From the NCBI RefSeq assembly GCF_003020585.1, contig NZ_PXUE01000009.1, forward strand, positions 1 through 64,000: a stretch of 64,000 nucleotides of DNA. Reading direction: 5' to 3'. Both the position numbers and the translations under genes were made by a program. This stretch comes from Chryseobacterium aurantiacum (GTDB lineage Bacteria; Bacteroidota; Bacteroidia; Flavobacteriales; Weeksellaceae). This document shows positions 20,340 to 28,853 of this stretch, in pieces. How positions within the stretch are numbered: position 1 is the stretch's first letter; each line of letters opens with the position of its first letter. Below the pieces are notes generated by a model. That model was given only the letters and a program-made list of their open reading frames with translations, was not told the DNA's origin and ran no database searches.

Positions 20340-21086
20340 ATGAAAAATTTTATCTTAGGGTTAGCAGTTTTAAGTACAGTTTTGATGAAAGCACAAACTC
20401 AGATTATCGCACATAGAGGATATTTTCAGGCTCAGCCTCCTACAACGGAAAATTCTATTACATCATTGGAGAATGCTCAGAAATTAAAGGTTTACGGATC
20501 TGAATTTGATGTGAGAATGACCAAAGATGGAGTATTGGTTATTAACCACGACGAACACCACGGTAAAATGGAAATTTCTGAAGCCTCATTCAAAGAACTG
20601 GAAGCATTGAAATTATCCAACGGCGAAAAGTTTCCTACCTTAAAGGATTATTTAAAGCAGGGAAAAAAAGATCCGTCTGTAAAGCTTATTGTTGAGATTA
20701 AGCCAGCCAAAACTCCTGAAATTGAAAATGAGATTACTCAAAAGACCATTAAAATGATCAAGGACATGAAACTGGATTCTCAAAGTGAATTCATTTCCTT
20801 CAGCCTAAATATCTGCAAAGAGATTAAAAAACTAGCTCCGGCCTTTAAAGTTCAATACCTGAACGGAGAATTGTCACCGGAACAAATCAAAAAAGAAGGA
20901 CTTGACGGAATGGATTATCACTACAGTGTTTTCCAGAAAAATCCAACCTGGATCGCAGAAGCGAAAACATTAGGTCTTATCACCAATTCGTGGACCGTAA
21001 ATGATGTTTCAGTATACGACGAATTGAAAAAGCAGGGAATAGGGTTTGTAACAACCAATATTCCTGAACAGCTGAAAGGAAAATAA
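20340..21086 (+). CDS. Exported glycerophosphodiester phosphodiesterase
   Basis: From the ATG at 20340 the protein has 248 residues and a signal peptide (NFILGLAVLSTVLMKAQ). An upstream in-frame extension to 20253 would remove it and is rejected. GDPD-family motifs are visible: IAHRGYFQAQPPTTENS (catalytic His-Arg-Gly), SEFDVRMTKDG with metal-binding acids, and the second histidine in INHDE. It hydrolyses glycerophosphodiesters to glycerol-3-phosphate, a phosphate-scavenging reaction. It sits between two receptor units with Pho-box-like promoters. A strong terminator follows. Confidence 0.9.
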   Translation: MKNFILGLAVLSTVLMKAQTQIIAHRGYFQAQPPTTENSITSLENAQKLKVYGSEFDVRMTKDGVLVINHDEHHGKMEISEASFKELEALKLSNGEKFPTLKDYLKQGKKDPSVKLIVEIKPAKTPEIENEITQKTIKMIKDMKLDSQSEFISFSLNICKEIKKLAPAFKVQYLNGELSPEQIKKEGLDGMDYHYSVFQKNPTWIAEAKTLGLITNSWTVNDVSVYDELKKQGIGFVTTNIPEQLKGK

Positions 21087-21110
21087 TATTTTTAACAATC
21101 AATAAATTCC

Positions 21111-21147
21111 ACAGTCTGCCTCCGCAAAGGGGCAGACTGTTGTTTTT
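21111..21147 (+). terminator. Terminator after the phosphodiesterase gene
   Basis: Perfect 10-bp stem ACAGTCTGCC / GGCAGACTGT with a 10-base loop, followed by TGTTTTT. Confidence 0.88.
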
Positions 21148-21341
21148 ACCTTAGAATCACCCTTTTTAACTATTAGAATACATTATTGAAAAATTAAACT
21201 AATTTAAAATATTGATTATGAGCTATTTGTGGTTTATTATCCCAAGAGAAGACAATAAATATACATTAATATAGCCAGGAAATGGCATTAAGAATTATTA
21301 ATTACTTAAATAGCTTTAAATCAGTGTTTTAATTCATTTTG

Positions 21342-21407
21342 TTAAGAAAAAATTAATATAGTATTCAATAAATCTTTAATAAATGTTAAAATAGTGTTAA
21401 AATCCTA
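21342..21407 (+). promoter_or_regulatory. Six-unit 11-bp repeat array (Pho-box-like operator), second copy
   Basis: Six contiguous 11-mers: TTAAGAAAAAA, TTAATATAGTA, TTCAATAAATC, TTTAATAAATG, TTAAAATAGTG, TTAAAATCCTA. The last begins 26 bases before the -7 box, nearly the same phase as at 17106. The rest of the 21148-21446 gap is AT-rich with no ORF. Binding by a PhoB-like activator is inferred from period and motif. Confidence 0.6.
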
Positions 21408-21422
21408 CTGATAATGTCGTTC

Positions 21423-21430
21423 TAATTTTG
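21423..21430 (+). promoter_or_regulatory. -7 promoter element of the susCD operon
   Basis: TAATTTTG matches TAnnTTTG, 16 bases before the ATG at 21447. No -33 TTTG is seen; the repeat array lies there instead. Confidence 0.65.
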
Positions 21431-21446
21431 CGCAAACAAAAAGGAT

Positions 21447-24419
21447 ATGCGTAAAGAGACACAAAAACTGTTGGTTTTGTCGTTGTTAGGATTCATCAGC
21501 GTCAATCTGATGGCTCAGCAGAAAGCTAAAAAAGACACAATCAAGGGAATTGATGAAGTAGTGGTGACTGCTTTGGGAATCAAAAGGCACGACAAGTCTT
21601 TAGGGTACTCAACCCAAACTGTTAAATCTGAGGAAATCTTAAAAACCCAGAATAACAACTGGGCACAGGCTTTAGAGGGTAAGGTAGCAGGATTAAAAGT
21701 TCAGACTGCAGGAGCGGGACCTCTTGGTACAACCCGTATCACGCTTCGTGGAGACATTTCCATGAATATGGGAAATAATGATGCTTTGATTGTTGTTGAT
21801 GGCGTTCCTTTAAGTGGAAAAAAGACCGGAACAGGAACTGCGGCCTATGGTGCGGGCTCAGGAGGTGATCTACCCATAGATTACGGTGACAGTTTCAATA
21901 GTATCAACCCAGACGATATTGAATCAATCTCTATCCTGAAAGGGCCCACCGCTTCAGCATTATACGGCTCCAGAGGTTCCAGAGGAGCCATTATGATTAC
22001 CACAAAATCTGGAAAAAGTAAAAAAGGAAAAGTTCAGATTACCTTTAATTCCTATTCAAGTTATGATAGCGTTCTGAAATGGCCGGATTATCAATATGAA
22101 TACGGGCAGGGAACTCAACAGAAAGATAAAAACGGAAACTATTATTATTCTTATGGACTTTCTGTGGATGGGATCAATACCGGATCTACCAGTAGTGCAT
22201 TCGGGCCAAAATTTGCAGGCCAGTATTACTTTCAATATGACCCAACCATAGAGGGACAAAGCTTGGAAAGAAAACTTTGGAGACCTTATACCAATAATAT
22301 AAAAGACTTTTGGCAGGTTGGTTCTAATTATTCAAATAGCTTGTCAATAGAACATTCTAATGAAACTACAGCGTTCAGAACATCTCTTTCCTATTTAAAG
22401 AATGAATGGATGATGCCCAATACAGGCTTCAACAGATTGAATGCAGCCCTGTCCTTAGATCATAAGCTAAGCAACAGACTGAAGATCGGAACCAAGATCA
22501 ATTTTAGCCAGACAAAAAGTGATAATCTTCCGGCAACAGGTTATAACAACCAGTCGATCTCTTACTTTATGATTTTTCAAAATCCTAACGTAGATCTTGC
22601 GTGGTACAAACCCATCTGGAGAAAAGGACAGGAGCAGATAGAACAGGTTCATCCTTTCAGCTCCTATATTGATAATCCTTACCTGATTGCATATGAAAAC
22701 CTGAACGGAACCAATAAGAAAACAATTACAGGAAATATTAATATTAATTATCAACTGGCAAAAAACGTTGATGTAACCTATAAAACCGGAGTAGAGTGGA
22801 ATAATGAACTTCGTACGCAGAGAAGACCATGGAGTTCTGCCAACTATCTGAAAGGTTTTTACAGAGAACAGTACATCAGATACCTGGATCTGAATAATGA
22901 TATTTTATTCACCTATAAAAATAAATTTGGAAACTTTGGAGTAAATGCTTCTGCCGGAGGTAATATCAGGTACCATGAATACACGATGAATGACTACAGA
23001 GCCAATGGATTAAATAAAGTCGGCCTTTATCAGCTTTCTAATGCTACCTCTCTTGAAACTAAGCTTCCAAAGCCTAATGATAATCAGGTGAACAGTATGT
23101 ACGCATTGGCCAACTTCAGCTATAAGGATATGGTGTTTTTAGATGTAACAGCCAGAAATGACTGGAGCAGTACGCTTCCTGCTCATAACAGGTCTTACTT
23201 CTATCCATCATTATCCTCATCTTTTGTATTATCAGATATCTTTAAAATAAAATCTGATAACCTGAATTTTTGGAAACTAAGATTATCATGGTCAAAAGTT
23301 GGAAACGATACCTACAACTATATGCTTGAAAAGTACTACGAAAACAGTGCATTTACAGGGTCTGTAGAATCTCCGCTATTATATCCGAATCCGAATCTTA
23401 AACCAGAAATGATTACCAACATAGAAGGAGGTATGGATTTTACAGTGCTGAAAAATAGATTGACTTTCAACTTCACAGCTTATCAAAACAACTCTAAAGA
23501 CCAGTCAATTGTAATTCCTATGCTGTATGAAACAGGGTACAACAAAAGAATTATCAATTCCGGAGAACTAAGAAACAGAGGAATTGAAATGACATTAAAT
23601 GCCTATCCGATTAAGAATAAAAACTTTTCATGGAACGTAAATGCCAACTGGTCTATGAACAGGAATAAGATTCTTTCACTTCCGGAAGAGTATCAGGGAA
23701 AACCTTATACCATGGGAAGCGTAGGAAGTGTTGTTTACTATAATGCCGTTGTAGGCGGATCCTTGGGAGATATTTATGGTTACGGATTACTATATTCTCC
23801 GGATGGACAGGTGATCTATGATACCGATGGGTTAACAGCCAAGCCAACCGAAGTAAGAAAAATTGGAAATGCCTATCCAAAGTGGAGAGCAGGTCTTCAG
23901 AATGAATTCAAATATAAAAATATTACCATCAGTTTCTCATTTGATGGTCAGTACAAAGGGATGGCCTATTCGCAGTCCCATCACAAAATGTCTGAACAAG
24001 GAAAACTTACCCATACCCTTGCCGGAAGAGATAATCCCGGAGGCTTAATTGTAGGGCAGGGAGTAATCCAGAACCCCGACGGAAGCTTCTCGCCAAATAC
24101 AAAAGGAATTCCTGTTTCTGCCTATTATGGTGACTATTACAGAAGAGCGAATGTGGAAACAAACTCATTTGATACCTCATTCATTAAGCTGAGGGATGCA
24201 AGAATCTCTTACTCGTTCCCAAAATCTGTAGTTGAACCTTTAAAAGTTACAGATATCAGCCTTGCCTTATTCGGAAGAAACCTTTGGATGTGGACGAAGT
24301 TTCCATTATTTGACCCTGAAGCTGCTACACTAGATGATTCTAGCATCACACCGGGAGTGGAAATGGGGCAGCTACCTCAGGCAAGAACCGTCGGAATTCA
24401 GTTAAACGTTAAATTTTAA
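21447..24419 (+). CDS. SusC-like TonB-dependent receptor
   Basis: The protein has 990 residues. After the signal peptide it goes almost directly into the plug domain (IDEVVVTALGIKRHDKSLGY, GVPLSGKK, ISILKGPTASALYGSRGSRG), then a long barrel ending in NVKF. The N-terminal carboxypeptidase-like domain usual in SusC proteins is missing. It forms the outer-membrane channel that SusD-like lipoproteins cap. A susD-like gene and a phosphoesterase gene follow within 30 bases each, so the imported substrate is likely a phosphorus compound rather than a glycan; this is inferred from context. Confidence 0.93.
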   Translation: MRKETQKLLVLSLLGFISVNLMAQQKAKKDTIKGIDEVVVTALGIKRHDKSLGYSTQTVKSEEILKTQNNNWAQALEGKVAGLKVQTAGAGPLGTTRITLRGDISMNMGNNDALIVVDGVPLSGKKTGTGTAAYGAGSGGDLPIDYGDSFNSINPDDIESISILKGPTASALYGSRGSRGAIMITTKSGKSKKGKVQITFNSYSSYDSVLKWPDYQYEYGQGTQQKDKNGNYYYSYGLSVDGINTGSTSSAFGPKFAGQYYFQYDPTIEGQSLERKLWRPYTNNIKDFWQVGSNYSNSLSIEHSNETTAFRTSLSYLKNEWMMPNTGFNRLNAALSLDHKLSNRLKIGTKINFSQTKSDNLPATGYNNQSISYFMIFQNPNVDLAWYKPIWRKGQEQIEQVHPFSSYIDNPYLIAYENLNGTNKKTITGNININYQLAKNVDVTYKTGVEWNNELRTQRRPWSSANYLKGFYREQYIRYLDLNNDILFTYKNKFGNFGVNASAGGNIRYHEYTMNDYRANGLNKVGLYQLSNATSLETKLPKPNDNQVNSMYALANFSYKDMVFLDVTARNDWSSTLPAHNRSYFYPSLSSSFVLSDIFKIKSDNLNFWKLRLSWSKVGNDTYNYMLEKYYENSAFTGSVESPLLYPNPNLKPEMITNIEGGMDFTVLKNRLTFNFTAYQNNSKDQSIVIPMLYETGYNKRIINSGELRNRGIEMTLNAYPIKNKNFSWNVNANWSMNRNKILSLPEEYQGKPYTMGSVGSVVYYNAVVGGSLGDIYGYGLLYSPDGQVIYDTDGLTAKPTEVRKIGNAYPKWRAGLQNEFKYKNITISFSFDGQYKGMAYSQSHHKMSEQGKLTHTLAGRDNPGGLIVGQGVIQNPDGSFSPNTKGIPVSAYYGDYYRRANVETNSFDTSFIKLRDARISYSFPKSVVEPLKVTDISLALFGRNLWMWTKFPLFDPEAATLDDSSITPGVEMGQLPQARTVGIQLNVKF

Positions 24420-24430
24420 AATCAGAAGAA

Positions 24431-25879
24431 ATGAAAAAATTAATCTACATATGCTCATTCATGGTCCTTGCGGGCAGTACCGTTTCATGTGACAGGAGCC
24501 TTGATGAAATCAATAAAGATACCAGTAGAATTAATGAACCTGTTGCCAGTTCTTTACTGGTTCCCATCCAGTACAATATGGCTGCAGTAGGATATAACAG
24601 AGCCAATGATTTTACCTTCGATATTATGCAGGTTTCTCTGGATTTTCCTAATGAAGGAAACTCACTGAGTCGTTATTACATCACAGAAAACACAGGAAAT
24701 GGCTTTTGGAATAACTCTTACAGATGGCTAAAGCAGGTAGATGATCTTAGAAAAGCTGCAGCCGCTGAGGGAGATAAAAACTATCAGGCCATCTCAATGG
24801 TGATGAACGCATGGATTTACTCCAACCTTACAGATACCTACGGAGATGTTCCGTTTTCTGAAGCATCACAATTAGACGGAAATATTACTCAACCAAAATT
24901 TGACAGGCAAAAGGATATTTATATAAAGCTATTGGATGACTTAAAAACGGCAAATTCTCTTTTTATAACCAATAAAATGCTTTCCGGAGGAGATTTATTC
25001 TACAAAGCAGATACGGATGCCAATGGAATTATCAACTGGAAGAAGTTTTGTAACTCACTTTCTTTAAGACTTTTGACAAGGATTTTGAACAGAGATGGAG
25101 AAGTGAACATTAAAGAAAGAATTCAGGAAATCACGAATAATCCAACAATATTTCCCATTTTCCAAAGTAATACAGATGCTGTAAAAGTAGATATTTCAGG
25201 AATTTATCCATTAATGCCTCCTATTGCAAGATACCAGGATTTTACAACGGGTAGAGCCGCTTCAGAATTCTTTGTAGAGAGCATGAAAGCTAATAATGAT
25301 CCACGTATTCCCATGTTTTTCACTCAGGCAAAAGATCCTAAAGGAAATAATATTGGATATCTGGGAGCACCGTCAGGATATCCATTCGGAACCGTATTTA
25401 CCAATCAGCCGTCAAACCTTAACCAGAATTTAGCTAAAGCACCATTGAAAATTTTTGTGTATCCCTATGCTGAACTTCAGTTTACACTGGCAGAACTGGC
25501 ATTGAAAGGAATCATTTCCGGAAGTGCAAAGACCTATTATGAAAATGGAGTGAAAAGCTCTATAGAACAATGGGGATCAGTAGTTCCTGCCAATTATTTT
25601 GATAATCCGAATGTAGCCTTCGGAACAGGAAGTATGAAAAAAATTATGCATCAGAAATACCTGTCACTCTTCTTTGTAGATCAGCAGCAATGGTTTGAGA
25701 AAAGAAGAACAGGCTTCCCGGAACTTCCCAATAACGGCGGACTTTTAAACGATGGAAACCTTCCTCAAAGATTAATGTATCCACCTAATTCAAGAGTTTT
25801 AAATATGGAAAACTATCTGGCGGCAGTTCAGCAGATGGGTGGGGACAATATCAACGTGAAAATGTGGTGGAATAAATAA
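24431..25879 (+). CDS. SusD/RagB-like surface lipoprotein
   Basis: The 482-residue protein starts with a lipoprotein signal (LIYICSFMVLAGSTVSC, lipidated Cys). It has the SusD-like layout: NLTDTYGDVPFSEA and the helical repeats near the start, and YAELQFTLAELALKG and a WWNK end later. It fits the SusD-like 2 group. It should cover the SusC channel on the cell surface and bind the substrate. It starts twelve bases after susC and 26 bases before the phosphoesterase gene, so one operon is very likely. Confidence 0.92.
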   Translation: MKKLIYICSFMVLAGSTVSCDRSLDEINKDTSRINEPVASSLLVPIQYNMAAVGYNRANDFTFDIMQVSLDFPNEGNSLSRYYITENTGNGFWNNSYRWLKQVDDLRKAAAAEGDKNYQAISMVMNAWIYSNLTDTYGDVPFSEASQLDGNITQPKFDRQKDIYIKLLDDLKTANSLFITNKMLSGGDLFYKADTDANGIINWKKFCNSLSLRLLTRILNRDGEVNIKERIQEITNNPTIFPIFQSNTDAVKVDISGIYPLMPPIARYQDFTTGRAASEFFVESMKANNDPRIPMFFTQAKDPKGNNIGYLGAPSGYPFGTVFTNQPSNLNQNLAKAPLKIFVYPYAELQFTLAELALKGIISGSAKTYYENGVKSSIEQWGSVVPANYFDNPNVAFGTGSMKKIMHQKYLSLFFVDQQQWFEKRRTGFPELPNNGGLLNDGNLPQRLMYPPNSRVLNMENYLAAVQQMGGDNINVKMWWNK

Positions 25880-25905
25880 ACGTAATAAGTAAAAAAGAAA
25901 TAAAA

Positions 25906-27495
25906 ATGAGTATCAAAATAAAACTTTTAATGCCCGGCCTATTAATTTCAGCAATGGCATTCTCCCAGTCTTCTGTTTCAGGATATGTTTACGAAGACAG
26001 CAATAAAAACCAAAAGAAAGAAAACAGGGAAAAAGGAATAGAAGGAGTGGCTGTTTCAAACGGGGTTCAGGTTGTATTGACTGATAAAAATGGACGTTAC
26101 AGCTTGCCGGTTCAGGAAGATCAGACCGTTTTTGTGATCAAGCCATCGGGCTATCAGACGGCTTTAAACAATAATAATCTCCCACAGTTTTATCATCACC
26201 ATAAGCCCAAGGGCTCTCCTGCAGATTTTAAATACAAAGGAGTAGCTCCTACCGGAGAGCTTCCTAAGGAATTAAACTTCCCACTTTATAAGCAAAATGA
26301 AGACAAAAATTTTGATATTCTGGTTTTTGGAGATCCACAGCCTTATACCGAGAAAGAGTTAGATTACTTTAAAAGAGGAATTGTAAATGAAGTTAAAAAT
26401 ACCAGAAAAAATGCAGTGCTGGGAATCAGCTTGGGAGATCTTGTAGGAGACAATCTAAGCTTGCAGAAACCTTATGCAGATGTAATGAAGGAAATAGGAT
26501 TGCCTTGGTATAACGTCATGGGAAACCACGATATGAACTATGATGCTAAAGATGACCATCTTTCCGATGAAACTTTCGAATCCAATTTTGGTCCCGCCAA
26601 TTATTCATTCAATTATGGAAACGTACACTTCATTATTCTGGATGACATCTTGTATCCTGATCCAAGAGATGGTAAAGGATATTGGGGTGGTTTCCGAGAA
26701 GACCAGCTGCAGTTTATTGAAAACGACCTGAAGTTGGTTGATAAAAACAAACTTATTGTAGTATCTTTTCATATTCCGTTAGAGCATAACAATGAAGACA
26801 GTTTCAGAAATGCAGACCGTCAGAAGTTATTCGATTTCCTAAATCCTTTCCAGAATGTATTGCTTTTATCGGCACATACCCATATTCAACAGCAGATTTT
26901 CTATGGTAAAAAAGCAGGTTGGAACGGTGTGAAAGAACTGCATGAATATAACGTAGGTACCACCTGCGGCGACTGGTATTCTGGAACACCGGACGAAGAG
27001 GGACTTCCTACTTCAACCATGAGAGACGGAACAGCCAAAGGATATTCATTCATCAGCTTTACAGATAATCAATATAAAGTAAAATATAAGACAGCCGGAA
27101 AACCGGAGGATTATCAAATCAAATTATATGTTCCCAAAGTAATTCCTTTCCCGTCAAAAACTTCAGCAAAAGTATTGGCTAACTTCTTTATGGGAAGCAA
27201 AAAAGACAAGGTTGAATACAGAATAGACAACGGAAAATGGGAAGAAATGGAGTATGATGAAACCATAGACCCTAATTTCGCTCTTTCTGTTTTCAAATGG
27301 GATACCACAGAGAAAATTTTACAGGGAAGAAGACCATCCAATCCGGAAATAGCTAAACATATCTGGGAAGCAGATTTCCCTAGAAAACTAGCCTTAGGAA
27401 AACATAAAGTTGAGGTTAGAGCCGTAGATATGTATGGAAATCAATTTTCGGCTTCAGAAGAATTTGAAGTGCAGAATGCCATCCAGATTCCTTAA
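25906..27495 (+). CDS. Exported calcineurin-like phosphoesterase (three-domain)
   Basis: The 529-residue protein has a signal peptide (LLMPGLLISAMAFSQ), an N-terminal beta-sandwich domain (SGYVYEDSNKNQKKE ... YSLPVQ), and a central metallophosphoesterase domain with the metal-ligand motifs FGDPQPY, GDLVGDN, GNHD, SFHIPLEH and SAHTH. A C-terminal sandwich domain (about 390-525) follows. The order matches the metallophosphatase N/core/C family common in Bacteroidota. It probably releases phosphate from an organic phosphoester bound by the SusCD pair encoded just upstream. A terminator follows. Confidence 0.92.
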   Translation: MSIKIKLLMPGLLISAMAFSQSSVSGYVYEDSNKNQKKENREKGIEGVAVSNGVQVVLTDKNGRYSLPVQEDQTVFVIKPSGYQTALNNNNLPQFYHHHKPKGSPADFKYKGVAPTGELPKELNFPLYKQNEDKNFDILVFGDPQPYTEKELDYFKRGIVNEVKNTRKNAVLGISLGDLVGDNLSLQKPYADVMKEIGLPWYNVMGNHDMNYDAKDDHLSDETFESNFGPANYSFNYGNVHFIILDDILYPDPRDGKGYWGGFREDQLQFIENDLKLVDKNKLIVVSFHIPLEHNNEDSFRNADRQKLFDFLNPFQNVLLLSAHTHIQQQIFYGKKAGWNGVKELHEYNVGTTCGDWYSGTPDEEGLPTSTMRDGTAKGYSFISFTDNQYKVKYKTAGKPEDYQIKLYVPKVIPFPSKTSAKVLANFFMGSKKDKVEYRIDNGKWEEMEYDETIDPNFALSVFKWDTTEKILQGRRPSNPEIAKHIWEADFPRKLALGKHKVEVRAVDMYGNQFSASEEFEVQNAIQIP

Positions 27496-27531
27496 GTTTT
27501 TCATTTTTTACTATACTTTTTTAGATTTAGT

Positions 27532-27561
27532 AGCCGGTTCATCGTGAGCCGGCTTTATTTT
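27532..27561 (+). terminator. Terminator of the susCD-phosphoesterase operon
   Basis: Stem AGCCGGTTCA / TGAGCCGGCT (one G-T pair), loop TCG, followed by TTATTTT. Confidence 0.8.
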
Positions 27562-27583
27562 GAGCTGAGGTTGAAAAGGATGT

Positions 27584-27707
27584 ACCACAAAAGTCACAAA
27601 AGAAATTTTGAGAATACATAAGAGTTTCATAAAACTTAAGTGCTCTTCTCAACAAGCTGCAGAATAAACTTCTTTTTACTTAAGTGTTAAAAATCTTTTG
27701 TGCCTTT
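27584..27707. repeat. Single-copy relative of the kdp-locus repeat
   Basis: ACCACAAAAGTCACAAAAG (27584-27602) is the end sequence of the element at 8047-8699. An inverted, shortened copy CTTTTGTGCCTTT closes it at 27695-27707. The interior shares ACATAAGA and AAAACTTAAGTGCTCTT-type segments with that array. It is palindromic and non-coding, and lies between the phosphoesterase terminator and the SDR promoter. Confidence 0.6.
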
Positions 27708-27775
27708 AAATTCTCAAAGACCATTAAAAAACTATTAAATCTCCATTCTTTCCATTCCGTAAAAATGTTCTTTTG

Positions 27776-27783
27776 TAACTTTG
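27776..27783 (+). promoter_or_regulatory. -7 promoter element of the SDR gene
   Basis: TAACTTTG matches TAnnTTTG, 22 bases before the ATG at 27806. Confidence 0.6.
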
Positions 27784-27805
27784 TAACACGAAAAGTATTA
27801 TTACT

Positions 27806-28519
27806 ATGAATATAAACGGAAAAAATGCCATTGTAACAGGTGGCGGAAGAGGATTAGGGAAAGCTGTAGCATTAGCTTTGGCCAATGAAGGAGTGAATAT
27901 TGCCATTACAGGAAGAAACGAAGAGAACCTTAAAAATACAGTTGACGAAATCCAAAAGTTAGGAGTAAATGCTGCCTATGCAGTATTCAGCATTGATGAT
28001 GAAGCCGCTGTAAAAACAGGAATTGAAGCTTTAGCTGAAAAACTGGGTGGAGTAGATATTCTTGTGAACAATGCAGGTATCGGAGACTTCGGAACCATTG
28101 AAGATATGCCTTCTGAAACATGGGAACAAGTAATCAAAACCAATTTATTCGGAGTGTATTATGCAGCTAAGGCTGTACACCCATTTATGAAAGCTAAAGG
28201 AGAAGGAGATATTGTGAACGTAGCTTCCACAGCAGGATTAAAAGGAGGGCCAAATATGTCAGCTTACGCAGCTTCAAAGGCAGCAGTAGTTTCATTATCA
28301 CAATCGATGATGGCAGAATGGAGAAAGCAAAATATCCGTGTGGTGACCTTAACGCCAAGTACAATTGCTTCTGACATGAGTATCCAGGGTGGGCTTACAG
28401 ACGGAAATCCGGATACAGTGCTACAACCTGAGGATTTTGCAGAATGGGTAAGAGACATCCTAAAAATGAACAGAAGAGCATTAATTGCTAATGGTTCTAT
28501 CTTCTCTACAAACCCATAG
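27806..28519 (+). CDS. Short-chain dehydrogenase/reductase (FabG-like)
   Basis: The 237-residue protein shows classical SDR features: nucleotide-binding TGGGRGLG near residues 12-19, NNAG near 89, catalytic Ser in VASTAG, and the YxxxK pair in SAYAASKA. It likely reduces a ketone or 3-ketoacyl substrate with NAD(P)H in the cytoplasm. The FabG-like similarity is generic, and the isolated position gives no pathway. It is a single-gene unit with its own -7 element and terminator. Confidence 0.85.
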   Translation: MNINGKNAIVTGGGRGLGKAVALALANEGVNIAITGRNEENLKNTVDEIQKLGVNAAYAVFSIDDEAAVKTGIEALAEKLGGVDILVNNAGIGDFGTIEDMPSETWEQVIKTNLFGVYYAAKAVHPFMKAKGEGDIVNVASTAGLKGGPNMSAYAASKAAVVSLSQSMMAEWRKQNIRVVTLTPSTIASDMSIQGGLTDGNPDTVLQPEDFAEWVRDILKMNRRALIANGSIFSTNP

Positions 28520-28593
28520 AAAGTTCAAAACTTAAAATTCAAGGGTAAGCTACAGAAACAACTCTAAGCATATCCTGAATAATGAGATCTAAT

Positions 28594-28634
28594 AAAAGCG
28601 GGAGAATCCAATCAATGGAGTCCCGCTTTTTTAT
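28594..28634 (+). terminator. Terminator of the SDR gene
   Basis: AAAAGCGGGA / TCCCGCTTTT stem with a 17-base loop, followed by TTATTTT. Confidence 0.82.
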
Positions 28635-28732
28635 TTTACACCAAAAAATAGGTTTGTTTCTCACAGATCTTTCATTTTTCTCACATCAATCTGCTTAATC
28701 TCCATAATCAGCGAGAACTTCAAATTAGAATT

Positions 28733-28797
28733 CAATAGAAATAGGCTTTAGCCCATTTAACAAAATCATAAAATCCTCCGGCTTTAGTCAAAACTTC
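28733..28797. repeat. REP-like intergenic repeat, copy A
   Basis: AATAGAAATAGGCTTTAGCC followed by CATTTAACAAAATCATAAAA and then CCGGCTTTAGTCAAAA. It aligns with 41319-41382, which has the same two GGCTTTAGCC-type mini-hairpins joined by an A/T linker. Confidence 0.55.
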
Positions 28798-28830
28798 TCC
28801 TTTCTATTTTTTTAACAATAATAACATTAG

Positions 28831-28838
28831 TATTTTTG
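28831..28838 (+). promoter_or_regulatory. -7 promoter element of prmA
   Basis: TATTTTTG matches TAnnTTTG. It overlaps the upstream in-frame start codon at 28836, which supports the ATG at 28854 as the true start. Confidence 0.62.
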
Positions 28839-28853
28839 CAGCAAATTATTCAC

